Below, one piece after another: positions 34,799 through 48,039 of a DNA stretch of 64,000 nucleotides. A program made the position numbers and the translations under genes. Source of the DNA: Phycomyces blakesleeanus NRRL 1555(-) (lineage: Eukaryota; Mucoromycota; Mucoromycetes; Mucorales; Phycomycetaceae); assembly GCF_001638985.1 (NCBI RefSeq), contig NW_017265140.1, positions 1,364,001 to 1,428,000 of the forward strand. The letters run 5' to 3'. The notes under the pieces are model-generated. The model was not told where the DNA came from. It was given only the letters and a program-made list of their open reading frames with translations, and ran no database searches. The stretch's first letter is position 1. Every line of letters starts with the position of its first letter.

Positions 34799-37700
34799 TT
34801 AAGAGATAGCTGACTTGTTGGTATGCATCGTACTGGTGGTAGTAACCGTCTGAAATGAATTTCGACTGCTGTCTGTTCCCTGTCGACCGAGCGGATTGTA
34901 ACAGTCAGATCGGCTGTAATTGTGTACAGTCTGATGAAGAGACGACTGCTTGTGTTTTGGTGCAGAAAAAGAAGACGGGCGAGACCAGGATGGTATGGAA
35001 GAATAAGATGATGATGATGAGAGTGAGCGGGGGTGAGTGATGCGCTTCACATATAGAGGTTGTCTACAAACACATACAAGGAAATTTTGAGACACAATAA
35101 TTCATTAGTATCTTAATAAATATGAATAAGAATATAAAGGAAAGAAATACTAACAGTCTTTTGGTGGTGTATGCAATTTTAGCCTTTTGCCTTTGCTTTT
35201 CACCATGGCGTTCGCGTGGTAGCTGAGTAATGTCAACTACGACAACTATATCTATCAAAAGGGTGTGTGATTCAAGTACGGCATTGACAACTAAAGGAAC
35301 AGCTGCCAAAGCATGTGGTTTGAATTTAACGGCAATTACAGCAACAATATCCTCAGAATCTTGGAATACGATACTAATAGTTTTTACGTGTATATAAGAT
35401 ACAAATAATCGAGAAAAGATAAGTCATTTTATATATAGAAGTAGTATATCTATTCTTGTGTATTTCAATTTTATTTATTTATTGTTCTTACCTTGATTCT
35501 TCTGGAATATCTGGATGGCTTTGCTGAATTGTTCTTTCCAAGTCGACACAAAAATGAATCAACCCATGGCGTTCAATAGTATCTTCCATGGACCCAAGTA
35601 CATACAGCCATTGGTCACCGTCTCTTCCCGGGAAAGTAGAATTCGGCCAAGACCAAAGAAACCCAATATCCCCTGTACGCATGTACTTGACAGCTGGATC
35701 AGGTCCACCAATAAGAGTGGCTTCAAATCGCGTCGCATGGTCCTGCTCACTTAGACCCCATTCAGACAGTATATTTGCATCAGAAGACACCCATATCTCA
35801 CCCAGATGATTTCCAGGACAAAGGGTGCGATATGTTGGGTGCACAATTGCTACTGTAGTATTTATGGACACAGTCCCGGATGTGTAGACTTCAATACCAA
35901 TAGAGCCTTCTTCTGGTAAAACACATCGGACAACACCCTGCCTGAGTTTTTCAATATCAATAATCAACGGTGGTGTAGGGTGTGCCAAGTCATATGAAGT
36001 GGAAGCTATCATTGAATTTCCCAAATGACTATAGGATGTCTGGATAGAATTTCTCTGAAGCTGATTTCGTGTAAAAAATCGAGTCATTTGCTGGTCTGTA
36101 AAGTATTTTATATTTATTAACACGCGCAAACGAACAAACTTTTGTTTAAAGTATTTCTTACACAGCGTTGACTTTGGTCTTTCATCCGAAGTCACCAAAA
36201 GATTCTCTATACTGGAGAGTGGGATCTTTTGTGTGTGGTTTGTCGCCCGTTGCATCACGTATTGAATTAGTTCTTGCGACACAATCACATCTTTGACTAA
36301 TAAAGAGTAATTAAAACATTAATTTTATGCTAAGAAGAAGATGCATTCTTTTGTATATGTTACCTTTGTACCGATTCAAGAGCTCTAAGAAATGTGCCGG
36401 AGAAGAATAAAAATCCGGTAAAGAAATCAGAACAGTGATTGACCCTAATTAAATAAGTAGAAAAAAACTTCTTTAGATAACTTAATTGGGACCAGATTAA
36501 AGAAGTGGATTTAAATATACCTGAATAAATGCCGCAGAAAGCTGCCTGCAATAAATTAGGCCCTCCAATTTTCATTCCAGTTACCACGATATTCTTTTGG
36601 GCTTTCATGCGACAGACAGTCTTTAGGATACTGCACTGGTGTAAAAGTGTCGAATGACTTAAAGACATCAGTCTCAATTTTCCTTCGGCTGTCCGATGAG
36701 GTAAAATAATTGCAGGCGTCTTTCGATCAGAATTTACCCATTCTGGGCGGACAAAGAACCCATTTTCAGTCCCTAGAGGTGTGTTGTACTTTGATGCCTT
36801 TTGTATGTTAATCCGTTCGATTTTAGGTGGACCCCCAGCTACCATAGTTGAAGATTTCAAAGCAGCAGCCACTGAGGGGTGTTTGATCGCATCTTCCGAA
36901 GGTGGATTTACAATTAATATATTTGTGTGGAGGATACGAAGAGCATCAACTAATGCTTTAACATCTTGCTGAACTCGTTGTGGATAGTGGTGTGGGTCTG
37001 GAGGTGCAATTGGAACCGGGATTACACCAATCGAAAAGCAAGCGTAAATAGTACGAACCCATGCATGCCCAAAAGATACCATAACGATAGCTTTTTGCCC
37101 ACGTCTCAGGCCTTGCTTGGTCAAGTAATTTGCTACCATAGCAATTTTGGCACTCATTTTTCGGAATGAATATGACTTGGATGTCGAACCCTGAACAGCA
37201 ACATATGTAATTTCGTCAGGTGTTCGACGTGCTCTCCATATTAAGCAATCTACGATGCTTCTGAAAGAAGAGAGATCTTGCCGACTACGTTCATCTATGA
37301 TTGTAGTCGGTGGAGGTACTCCAGTGTGTTGATACACCGTTGCCGGCGCAACACCGGTTTGAATCGTTCGCTGGTGTACCAGGTCTTTAAACCAGGCTTC
37401 TTGATTCGTTTCGTCGCTAGTTAATAGAGGTAAAAGGGTTCGATCGATATCTAGCTTAATGTAACGTATTGTCATAGTCCCAGACAGGAAGAGGCGCTTG
37501 GTCATTAGGGCGTGTATCTGGCGTCTACCATGTTTTCTGTGTCTAGGCAGCGCATCAGGCGCAAGAATAACGATCGCAAAAGGTCGAAGTGAATCATAGT
37601 TAATAAGTGCCGAATGAACACTTTCTGCCAATTGAGGAAGATCCGACGGAATAGAAGGGGACTCAAAGGCAACGACGGGCATGTGTTGTCCATGAACAAG

Positions 37701-40700
37701 AATCTCAAATACGACACTAAGATTTAATATAGCATTGTTGTTATTATTTTATTATTTTATTATTATTATTATTTAATTTTAATTAATTTATTTTTTTATA
37801 TTATTTTAAAAAAGAAGAAAGTTAATACGACGTATCGGATACAAGAAAGGAAAGTCAAATTTACCATTGTTCTACAGGAGTGTTTTGGGATATTGTATCA
37901 ACAAGGCGACTAGAGAAATATATTCTGTCCACTCCCAATCTATCGTTTCTACGCTGTTGTCGCACTCGATCTTCGTAAGTCCCAAGAATTACCAATTGAC
38001 CATCAATCAAAGCTCCAACAAGGCCAGTGCGTAAAAATGTTTGTTGGTATAATTCTGGAACAAGAGTTTCGGAGGATACAGCCAAGGGTTTAGCGTTAAA
38101 TATAGCTTCAGTGTGTCGAGGTAATGCAAAAAACCCATCAGGAAGGGCAGGTCCATGTATCCATATCTCCCCTAATGTATCTCCGGGACAAAGTAAAGTG
38201 GTATCTGGGTCAACAATAGCTACAGTAGCTACAGACAAAAGTACACATGTGAACCTTGTTATGCTCGTGATTCTGATTTATTTTTGTAAATTATTACCTT
38301 TTGGAACCACATAGCCGAACGATCCAACATACGCAGTATAGTGGGTTGAGATGGAGGCAGACTGGCGAGCTTGAACACCTGCTGCTAGAACTACTACCTT
38401 GTTATTCCAAAGAGATTCAGTTTCTAGCAAATATTCTTGGACTTCAATCTTCTCTTCCTTATTTTCTTCCTCCGTGTCAGTTTTCGAATATTGTCTTGGC
38501 GCCGTTTGAGTTTCTCTGATACTTAAAATGATTCCACCGTGTTCTGGCAAAGATGCAACGGGGCAAATAATGGCGGTGATATTATTATCAGCAGCAAGAG
38601 GCCGCAACAGCTGCTCAGTAATTTGATCATGCCAACCGGGTCTGACCACAACTGTGTCAACTAAAATGCAGCTCAAGGATGATAAATCGGGCTTAACTCT
38701 TTTGTTGTATTGTTCGACTTGTTTTGGATAAGCCGAATAAAAGTATGTGATATCAAGTAGAGATCTGTAGTCCGTCATAGCCAGAGCAGCTAAAATATAC
38801 ACATATGTATGTTTTTGTGTGTGTATAGTGTATAAATAAAGAAGACGAAAGAAAGAAGCAAGTAGTCTCTTTAATGTAAGCAATTGAAAAAAAGTAAATA
38901 AAATCGAGATATTATAGGCATTTTTAAACTATCGGTCTCCTTTTGTTTCCACCTTAAGCTATCATTTTTTGTGGTCTTCTTCTTCTCCTTTTTTTCAGTA
39001 ATCTTACCAGTTAAGCTTACCTTTGTATCTTGATAGCACATGAATCCACACCGGAGGACTTTCAAGTATATTTTGGTCTGCAAATATCATATGGTGGCCA
39101 CCATACACACTCCAAAATATTGATGAAATCAACCCAATTTGCTGCCGGGGTTCCCAAAAACTCACTACACATGTTCTTTCTTTATACCCCAAGGCTGCAT
39201 CTAATATCTTGCATTGATCCAGTACTGTGTTGTGACTGACTGTGACACCCTTGAGCTCACCATTTGCAGCTTTAGCATACTCTATATAGGCATCTTTAGG
39301 TAAGTCTGTAGGTGTGGTTTGCTTCTGGCGTCCTGACCACCCGGCTGCTTCGTCTGTTCTCTGCCAGACTACCTTTGGAAATGGTGTTTGGCTTGTCTGT
39401 ATATCCTTTAAAAAGGCTTTCGCATTCTGGTCTGTTGTCAGTACTCGTTCGGCCTTGGTTAGTTGAAGCACAAAAGCCAATTCGGATAAGCTCTCTGTCG
39501 CGTTAATTGGTACTGCTATTCTTCCAGCATAAAAGCATCCAATAAAGGCTACGATAAATTCTAGGATTTCAACACGTCTGTAGACTAAACCCACACAATC
39601 TCCTACGTTTCCAACTGATTGAAGCTGACTGGCAATATCTGTAGCTCGTTTATCAAGCTTAGACCATGTGATATCTCCCACTTCTTTTCCTTTCATATCT
39701 ACGCTCACAAATGCAACTAAGTTTCCTATATCTGTGTTGGAGCGCTGTCGAATAATTTCTATCAGCGAAATTAAAGGATCTGTAGGCAGGTTCAAAGGTG
39801 ATTCTATAGGAAATAATTGTCGACCCGACAGTTCAGCTAGCTTCCATCGTTCAAAGGGATCTTCAAATGAGAGAGTAACTTGTGGTGCAGGTTCAATTGC
39901 TTTAAAATTGCTGGCCATAGTGCTATTATCGTATCTACTACGTTTTGTGGAAAAGGACTTTTTAGAAAGGGCAAGAGAACGACGGGAAGTGAATTGACTT
40001 TCGACAGAGGATGCGGCGGAGTACCGTGTAGGATGTGGAGAGTATGACCGATAGTCTGTAGGTGAGATGGTGGGTTGTATAATGTGAGGAAAATGAGAGA
40101 ATTGGCTGACAGTGACAGTGACAGTAACAGAAAACAAAACAAAAGAATATATACATGCATGTATGTATATATTTATTTGGAAAACAACTCTTTATATATA
40201 TGTGTGTGTACTTTTTCTTAACTAAATTATTATCTTATTATTTTGCTTACCAGGAAGCCCGTTGGCCCTGGATGATAGTGAAAGGCTAGACTGATGAGTA
40301 AGTATAGGCGAGTTGCGATGGGAGATAGGGTATGATTGGTTTATTCTTTCGGTAGCTGCACTGAAAGCGTAGGGGATTATCGCGTCGGGTGAATGAGGTA
40401 CAGAATGTTGTTCCCTGAATTTGTGGGGAAATTGTTCAGGTACAGAGTTATCTAAGGAGTGAGGCGGGGGATATGTTATTGGCTGAACTGGTGTGGTATT
40501 AGATGGGGATTCTGGCTGTTCGGGATTTTTCTTGGTAAAGAAAGGTTGTTCACTTGTATGTGACGGAGACGGTAGACAATCAAGGATATCGACTATATCT
40601 GCTGCACTTGGCTCTAATGTATCCAAGCTTAATAAACGGGTGTCTATCTTTGGCGGCTGTAATGTATTTTGTACTGGTATTAGCACCGGTTCTGGTAATT

Positions 40701-40890
40701 GTGCTGGTACTGATACAGCTGGGTGGGTCGATTGGGTTGTGGTGTATGTACTGGTTTGATATTGTTTCAAAATAGCATTTTTCTTTTTTTCATAGCCTTT
40801 TTGAGTTATGTCGCCTTCTGCAAGTTCGAGGGATAGACAACGTATTTTTTCCCATACTTCCCAAGGTAAGTCGCTCAAGTCATTGCTCAT
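34799..40890 (-). CDS. DIP2/Cmr2/Mug62-like protein, DMAP1-binding plus AMP-binding-like domains
   Basis: Ten exons: 40890-40251, 40055-39021, 38789-38298, 38228-37865, 37716-36521, 36444-36364, 36290-36162, 36095-35492, 35373-35155 and 35063-34799, 1674 aa, phases all consistent. The first ~45 residues (LPWEVWEKIRCLSLELAEGD) form a DMAP1-binding domain. After a Pro/Ser/Gln-rich linker come two tandem acyl-adenylate-forming-like modules: the first starts near SLIEIIRQRS in exon 2, the second near VDCLIWRARRTPDEITYVA in exon 5. Both contain the family CPG-DT/NH-LGEIW block. DIP2 proteins in yeast and animals control levels of certain diacylglycerols. A Ser-rich tail ends the protein. Membrane targeting and activity are not visible from sequence. 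The exon 9 donor is a slightly unusual GTTAGT. Confidence 0.9.
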
Positions 40891-41358
40891 GATGAACTAG
40901 AGATGGTTTTATTACAACAGAAGATGAATATGGTAAAGGCGCGGAATGGTCTGCTGGTTTTTCCTCCTCTGTAATATACAAAGGCCCAATACCTTTTTTT
41001 ATTTTTTATTTTAAGAACAGAACAAATCAATGGGTGTATAACGTCACTTTTCTTTTCTTTTGGCTTCTTTAACTCGATGCGTCAGTCAAAAAATAAATTT
41101 CTCGGGGCAAAAGGAAAGGGTCACTGGCGGATCCTCAAATATTCAATACCATAAAATGGGTTGAGCCCGTCAGTCGGAATCACAGGTAATCTCCATGACA
41201 ACAAATTTGTTTCACTCGTGCTGTGCTTTTTTGGGTGTACCTGGTTTAATTAAGTATTTTAAGAAAGTATACTTTTTTCAGAAATAACTGGCACATTTTT
41301 CTGAGGAGAGGTAGGGTTACACAGAGGAATAAAGTGACGCCATACCAAAAAATTAGCC

Positions 41359-41410
41359 TGGCGCAAAAGAGGAGAAGAGCACTGGCGCACTGCAGTAAAA
41401 GGCGTGGCGC
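41359..41410 (+). promoter_or_regulatory. three TGGCGC motifs, E2F/SBF-like cluster
   Basis: TGGCGC occurs at 41359-41364, 41383-41388 and 41405-41410, spaced 24 and 22 bp, in an otherwise AT-rich spacer. GGCGC is the core of E2F-type cell-cycle sites. An ATG at 41500 opens an acidic frame (MFDDEDD) of 47 codons to 41643 with no recognised continuation. Role is inference. Confidence 0.3.
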
Positions 41411-42638
41411 ATTACACTAAAAGAAAGGACGCACTGTCCTCCCGTCTTATTTTCAGAATAAATACAACGCCATTCATTCGCAATGATGGCTATAGCAAAA
41501 TGTTCGATGATGAAGACGATACAGTCGCCATACTCGATCCCATTACGAATTTCAATAAGCACCTGAAGAGGATATGTTGCACCGTCCCGCTCCCTCCTTT
41601 ATCTCTTACTGCCCCAAGGTATTTCATGGTTTACTTTGCATAATACAAATTTACCCCGAGCCTCAAAAAATGGAATGTCAGGTTTTTTGTGATTCTAATG
41701 AATAAAAATCTCAAAAAAAGATGACCAATTCATATGGATATCAGTTGGGAGACTCAACAATTTTTTTATTCATCACTTTTGCGATATGGAATACTAGTAT
41801 TTGTCTTTTTTTGTAAGGAGGAATTGGAGCCTAGATTTTTACTGTGGGAGTCATTAGATAATAATAATAAAGGGTGCACGTCACAAACCTTGTTTTTTAT
41901 TTTTTCAGCTTTAGTTTTTGAGTATGTGGTAAAGCAAAAGACTACTAATATTAAAGTTATACGTCAGAGGAGCAGACAAGGTTATTAAGGGTTTGTTCAG
42001 CCTTAAATATGACAGCTAAGCGGAATACGACAAATAATACTGTGGAAGGCATAAAATAGGCATGATCGAATACTGTGGACCATTGGTGTTGACCAATAAC
42101 CAAAAGTGCAAAGCCAGGAAGAGTTATATAGTAAATGTCAGAGAACTTTGGAGAGAAGAAAAGACAATCCTTAAAAACCGTCTCTGAGAATGAATAGAGT
42201 GTGAGAAGGCCCAAGGGTATCCTGCCAGAAAGATAACCACATGCCAGTTTTAAAAAGACATGAAAAAAGGAAATAGTCGGGAGTGTCTTAAAAAATCACA
42301 AACGAGACAAGGATCATATGTGATTTGACAAGGAAGTGAGCGATACAACAAAGAGCGAGACGATAATTTTTTGTGCAAACCTCGCAGCTAGATGCTGGGA
42401 AGATAGTGATGTATGAGGAGGTTCCAAGAAGTGCACTATCAAAAGCATGATGATGGGGAGTGTAGTGACATAGTAACTTAAGATGAGTATATAGACCGAT
42501 ATATTCTTGGCTTTAATTTGGACCATGAAACCCTATTCAAGAGGCTACATATGAAATACTCAGCGTCTATGAATGAGCTGGAACGAGAAGGAATAAATGG
42601 CTTTTTGATTACCGGTAGTTATGATTACTGCAATTAAA

Positions 42639-43560
42639 TTAAGCCATTTTTTGGCCGTCATACTTCCATCCGAACTCATCAATATTAAGGACATCTTCAG
42701 CTCGGCTGTCCGTTGGTTGCTTCAAATCAGGAATTGGTCCCGTGTAAGCGATGGTCAATAGCTTTGTGTTCAATAGTCTTGGTGGGGTGACGCTAGCTGG
42801 ATTTATGAGTGTTCTAAAGATAAACTGTTCGGATGAAGTACACCATGTGCTTCCCCACTGCTGCTGTATGTTACATCTCTGGCTGGATGACTTATGACGG
42901 TTCAAAGACTGGAGAGTTTGTGTACTTTGTAGTGGTACAAAATTCAATCGACAGACTTTTGCAGCTCTTTCTGGAGCGTTAGGAGTTCGATCACTGTTGC
43001 GTAGAAATGTTTTAGATTGGCAATAAATCTTGGTAGCGTGTTATCAAAGTGAGGTACAACCACATACAGTCCATTGTATGAGAGATGAATTGACGAAATA
43101 ATTTAGGATGACCCAATTATCTGCACACCCCACGCTTTACATTCTCATTCTTGCTCAAGATATGCGATTTCAACAACAAATACCTTATTTTCCAAATTGT
43201 CGTTAATCTCTCTGTTTAACTTTCCTTTGTCAGATTCCATTTTCAACATGTCTTTACTGAGCAGACGACACACTCAATACTATCCACGCTCACCACAAAG
43301 TGTACACCCATATTTTAAGTGTCGGTATAATACTCTTGCTCAGCACTTGCCGAGAAGGAGAGTACTTTTTGGCCCTTCTTGATTCGGATATTACAGCCAT
43401 AAAGAAACAGCTGGCGCCACAGCGGGTGCCAGACGAACGAAATGTAATATGCCTTAGGCCTTGACATGGGTGGCTTCTCCTGGAGCAAATGGGGCCATTG
43501 ATAAAAAAATCATAATATTCTCGAGCACATGCAGAGCTGGAATCAACTTGCTCAATTAGT
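42639..43560 (-). pseudogene. decayed coding sequence, unknown family
   Basis: The minus strand reads as coding-like pieces in changing frames: GLYVVVPHFDNTLPRF at about 43060 in one frame, then NFVPLQSTQTLQSL to DEFGWKYDGQKMA (42947-42639) in another, with a stop and frame change between (about 42945). Another piece near 43500 contains APFAPGEATHVKA. The sequence is richer in GC than its flanks. Together this looks like one old gene or transposon protein broken by frameshifts. I do not recognise it. Confidence 0.35.
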
Positions 43561-45281
43561 ACTTTCCAAAGATTTTACAGAGATAAATTAATTCTAATTT
43601 GACGTTCCAGGACTGGTACACAGTGATATTAATTATTTTCCACGTTTTTTTTTGCAAGGATCGGTTGAGTGGTGCTGCGCTTTTAGTACGGTACTTGTTC
43701 TGGAACAATTTTTTCTTTGCTATTCTTCTATTCAAATATTGTGAAAAATGATCACTGTGAGACACTCGGTTTTTCCCCTTCCTTTACAACCTTTCTACGA
43801 GCTAGCACGCATATCTTTCTCCACCCTATTTCCTTATCCTCCCGCTTTTCCACTGCTACTATTCTCACTCTACCTATAAATGACATGTAGACCTTTCTTT
43901 CCCTTTTTTTTATATCTCGATGAAATACCAAGGGACTTTATGTTCATCATGCCTTTATGATTAAATCTCATAGTGGTCTCTACCGACCATCCTTTTGTTA
44001 AATATAAGCACAAAGTTCTCTTGCGTGGAGACGATGATACTAACGATGATTCTTCAAAAGACTGTTTGATAAAAGTCGATAATTCCAATTGTTAGATATG
44101 GCGTTCCAACATAACACCTTGTATTCAGAGAATAGCCGTACCCTTGATGGTTTGTCGCTTCTTTCGTTTAAGATGGGTTTCTTGGAGTAAGATTGTAAAA
44201 TAATATTGATAGGAATGATAATTGTATAAATATTTTAAAACAGAAGATACATTCAACAATTCTAGCAAAGTATATATATATCAATGTTAATTATAGAGAA
44301 TATAATTATATAAAATACTCGTATATTGTATATATTATATGTGATTTATTATCCATTTATGTAACACATAGTTCTGAGTTACAAGCATAGATTCAAATTT
44401 ACTGTACAAGGCTTCATGTACTTTTACTCTTGAATTATAGATCCATTAAAGAAGTATATTTTATAGTAGATAAAGATAAAAGTACAAATCCAATTGGATT
44501 TCACAGTTTGAATTTTTTCGTACTACTTTCTGAGTCCACAATACAAAACGTATTTAGTTATTTTTATATAAAAGGCCCAATCCTTTTGAATAATTTCTAA
44601 CACGTTGTAATATGAGGTTAAATAAAGTACATACTAGTTGTTTCTCAGTAAATAAAGATATATACAGACCTATATATATATATATATATTTATGTATGTA
44701 TTTGAATAATTGGCATGTAAGATTTATGTGGTGAAAAGATGATCAGATCAAAAATCCCATTTTATCTATGTGTATTCTTGTCTTTTTAACATTTATAAAT
44801 AAACCATTGTAACAGAAAATATGAGTTGTAACTACAAAATTAGTACTAGTTCTGTCATTTAATCTAAAAGCTTAAAACACACTTCCCAAGACGTGTAAAT
44901 AAATCAAATGTCCAATTACATGCACACACACACACACACACAGTACAGCACGGCATCGCGTACCAACTATACACGTACATTGTACATATACGTGCGTCTA
45001 TAGCTTAATACGAAATAAGTTTAAGCAATCTACTTTTTTTTTATTTTTTTAGGATGTTAAAATTTGTCTAGTATATTTTTTTAACCCCTTTTATTTATAT
45101 ATAGATAATTTCCTTATCTTTTTCTTCTTCTTCTTTTCTTCTTTTCCTTATCACACCTGTTCCTTTTTCTTGTGTGTGGAAGTGTGTGTTTTGTGCGCGT
45201 GTACGTGTTTAGATTCCTTGAACTTCTCTTTTTATTGGTTCCATTCACAAAACAAACCCGAGAAATAAATAAAAAGAAAAG

Positions 45282-45679
45282 ATGCAATCTACTAGAAGAT
45301 TTAATAAAAGGCCAATTCCACCGACATCCCCTCAGCCAGCACCTGTCAATCCCGAAGCCATCTCGAGCTCTCGTAGTCTGAACAAAGGGATTGTCATCCA
45401 AACATCAACACCACTACACACCAAACCAGCTCACGTGGAGAATCATCTTGTTGACCAACATCATCAAGACCATAACCATGATCACGACCACGACCATCAT
45501 GACCACGACCATGACCATCATGACCATGACCATCATGACCATCATGACCATCATGACCATGACCATAGTCATGGAGGTGTTCCCTGTAAAGGCCATGATA
45601 AAGAACCACAGGTCATTCACAATGTAAGCAATTATCTCGATTATTTTAAAAAAATAAAATAGAAGGAAAAGAAAAGGGC

Positions 45680-45712
<33 letters not shown>

Positions 45713-47828
45713 TATACATATATTGCATCAATATGTCTAAAGCATTCATATGTGCGTGTGTAGCATGGACCTGTAGATACCTCAGCTCAGTATGGACAGT
45801 ATATACCAGCACAAAATACACTATACACTCCTCTTCCTCATCAACCTGTTTTTCACGGTTCGCATGATCATCATGACCATGACCATCATGGACATGATCA
45901 TGGTGTGGCATACACCCCTCAAATTCAGGGCGGTCTCTATGCCCCTACTCATACATCTCACGACCATCATGTACACGATCATCATGACCACCACGATCAT
46001 GATCATCATGGACATGATCATGGGCATGATCACCATGGACATAACCATCATGTGTTTCCTACAGTATTTACTCCTCCATTGCCTTCATGGTCAGAGATAT
46101 TCTCTACTCTTGCACCAGCTCAAAAGACATTATTTACATGGTTTGTTATCTATATTGTTCTTGGAATGTGGGTGTGGTCTTCTGGTACTGGTCAAGAAAG
46201 CCTGGGTAAGTTACATTGTTGAATGAATATGAATGAATTAGTATTAGTTTTTGGGGTAAAAGATAGAGACAGAGAGAGAGAGAAAATGAGGAGGAAAGTA
46301 TATATTTCTATTAAAGAAAATATATCATACATATGAAACTTACTCTTTAATTCATTTACACACACACAAACAGACATATATATACATGTATGTATATGCG
46401 TGCGTGTGTGTGTGTGTGTGAGTTTGAGTGTATATTGGGTAACTTTATCATCCAACCTTGTAAGCTTGGATGATATTTTTTCTTTATTCTTTAATGATGG
46501 TTTCTTGCATGATCTTTTCATTTGTTTATATTTTTCACTAACCAATTTGATCTATATCCGAATAACTTTCCTAATAGCCGTGGTCGGGTTCTCTTACCTG
46601 TTAATGTTTGACGCTCTTGGAGTGCTGAACTCTTTTGTGTCTTCAATTATTCACACCAACCCTGCCTACAGCGTTTCAACCACCAAACGTCCGTTTGGGT
46701 AAGCAAACCTTATTTATTTTTAATTATCTCGCTTGTATTAACCACGCGATATTCATTTCATTTCATTTAATTTATTATTAAATGTGTGGGTGTTGTTATA
46801 CAGCGCACGTCGTCAAGAGATTGTCTTTGCAATGGGTACCATCATTTATTTGCTGTTTGTAACCATGTATAACACCAAAGAAGCATTGGAGCACTTTTTA
46901 TTGGAAGGTTCGCACGATGGTGGTCATGGCTCTCAAACGTAAGATTATTTATTGTATATTCTATATTTACTCATTTTGTTGTTTGTTTGCTTGTTTGCTG
47001 TTTCTGTGGGAGTAGTGCTAGTCATCATCGCATAAGCTTTGGACTGTTTACATTGGTTTGTCTTGGCTTAATGGCTACATTTGTATCAAGTGTTGGGTTA
47101 AGAAACCACGATAACTTTGTACGATGTAAGTTTAAATCATTATCTCCAGAATATCTAGACTGTATGTATCTATGTGTGTTTGTGTGTACTCAAATGTGTT
47201 GAATAGTCTTGAGAAGAGCTCCTCCTACGGTCCATGGGTTTTCTTACAATGTAATTAACCGTGGACGGGACAGTCCGGTACATGCACTTATCAACAATGT
47301 GTACTCCTTGTCAATTGTGGCAAGTGGAATTACAGTCTTGTTGTTTTCTGTGCTTGGACTGGTGACACCGTCGATGGATAAGATATTGGCACTTGCAGAG
47401 TCGGGTGTGATGCTCTACCTTGGTTACCCCACCGCTGTAGCACTTGCAAAAGTGCTGCTCCAAATGACACCCGATGGAGTACGCCAAGGTGTAGATAATA
47501 GACTTGCAGAGGTAAACATATCAAGGCACAAATCTTGATTTCCCAAACTGACTTTCTTTTATTAATCACCCAATTGATCTACCTTTTCTTTATATATATA
47601 TATATGTATGTATATTTGTAGATTCGTCAGGATCCTAGAGTAATTGCTATTGATAGAGTACACTTTTGGCAAAACACCTATGGCAAATATGTGGGTACGC
47701 TCGAGGTCCAGATCCGACCCGAGGCCGACGAATCGAGTGTGTTGTGGATGGTCTATGAGAAACTCGAGGGGTTCACTAGTGATAGTAATCAAAAGAGTGA
47801 GCTGACTGTCAGTATTATTAAACTTTGA
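45282..47828 (+). CDS. cation diffusion facilitator zinc transporter, Zrg17/ZnT6-like
   Basis: Seven exons: 45282-45623, 45764-46205, 46578-46698, 46804-46938, 47016-47125, 47207-47511 and 47622-47828, 553 aa. Zrg17/ZnT6 proteins pair with a Msc2/ZnT5 partner to load zinc into the ER and secretory pathway. Seen: a long N-terminal cytoplasmic region with two blocks of alternating His/Asp (residues about 65-100 and 140-205), then membrane helices including LFTWFVIYIVLGMWVW, FSYLLMFDALGVLNSFV, EIVFAMGTIIYLLFVTMY, FGLFTLVCLGLMATFV and VLLFSVLGLVT, and a C-terminal domain with RVHFWQNTYGKYVGTLEVQI typical of CDFs. In place of a full HxxxD pair the membrane region has LINN, as in the non-transporting partner of such heteromers. 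Introns are GT-AG and in phase. Confidence 0.87.
45452..45576 (+). repeat. CATGAC trinucleotide-type coding repeat (His-Asp)
   Basis: A run of CATGAC, CACGAC and CATCAT words inside exon 1 of the zinc transporter encodes alternating His and Asp. A second array lies in exon 2 at about 45864-45903 and 45960-46053. The antisense strand also stays open across them. Confidence 0.8.
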
Positions 47829-48039
47829 AGGAAGAAAGGGGAAAAAAACCCCCAAAAAAAACATTCACAGACATACGAATTTTCTCCCCCTCTCTCCCTC
47901 TCCCTCTCCCTCTCTCTATACCTCTCTCTCTGTCTTTCTTTTCTATTTGGGCGGATATTTAAAAAATTATAATACACATATATAATTATAAAAATAAATT
48001 GGAATATTTTGTTAGACCAAATGCGCACAAGCATGCAAA

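Larger units (their letters stand above)
40891..45281. other. intergenic with decayed coding sequence
   Basis: 4.4 kb between divergent genes. It holds a cluster of TGGCGC motifs, a short acidic open frame at 41500, decayed coding sequence at 42.6-43.6 kb (listed separately) and AT microsatellites near 44275 and 44670. A CA run is at about 44924-44941. Confidence 0.5.

Noticed and set aside
45394..46051. Long antisense frames across the His-Asp arrays
   Set aside because: They are a by-product of the CATGAC repeat having no stops on either strand; the sense frame is supported by CDF homology.
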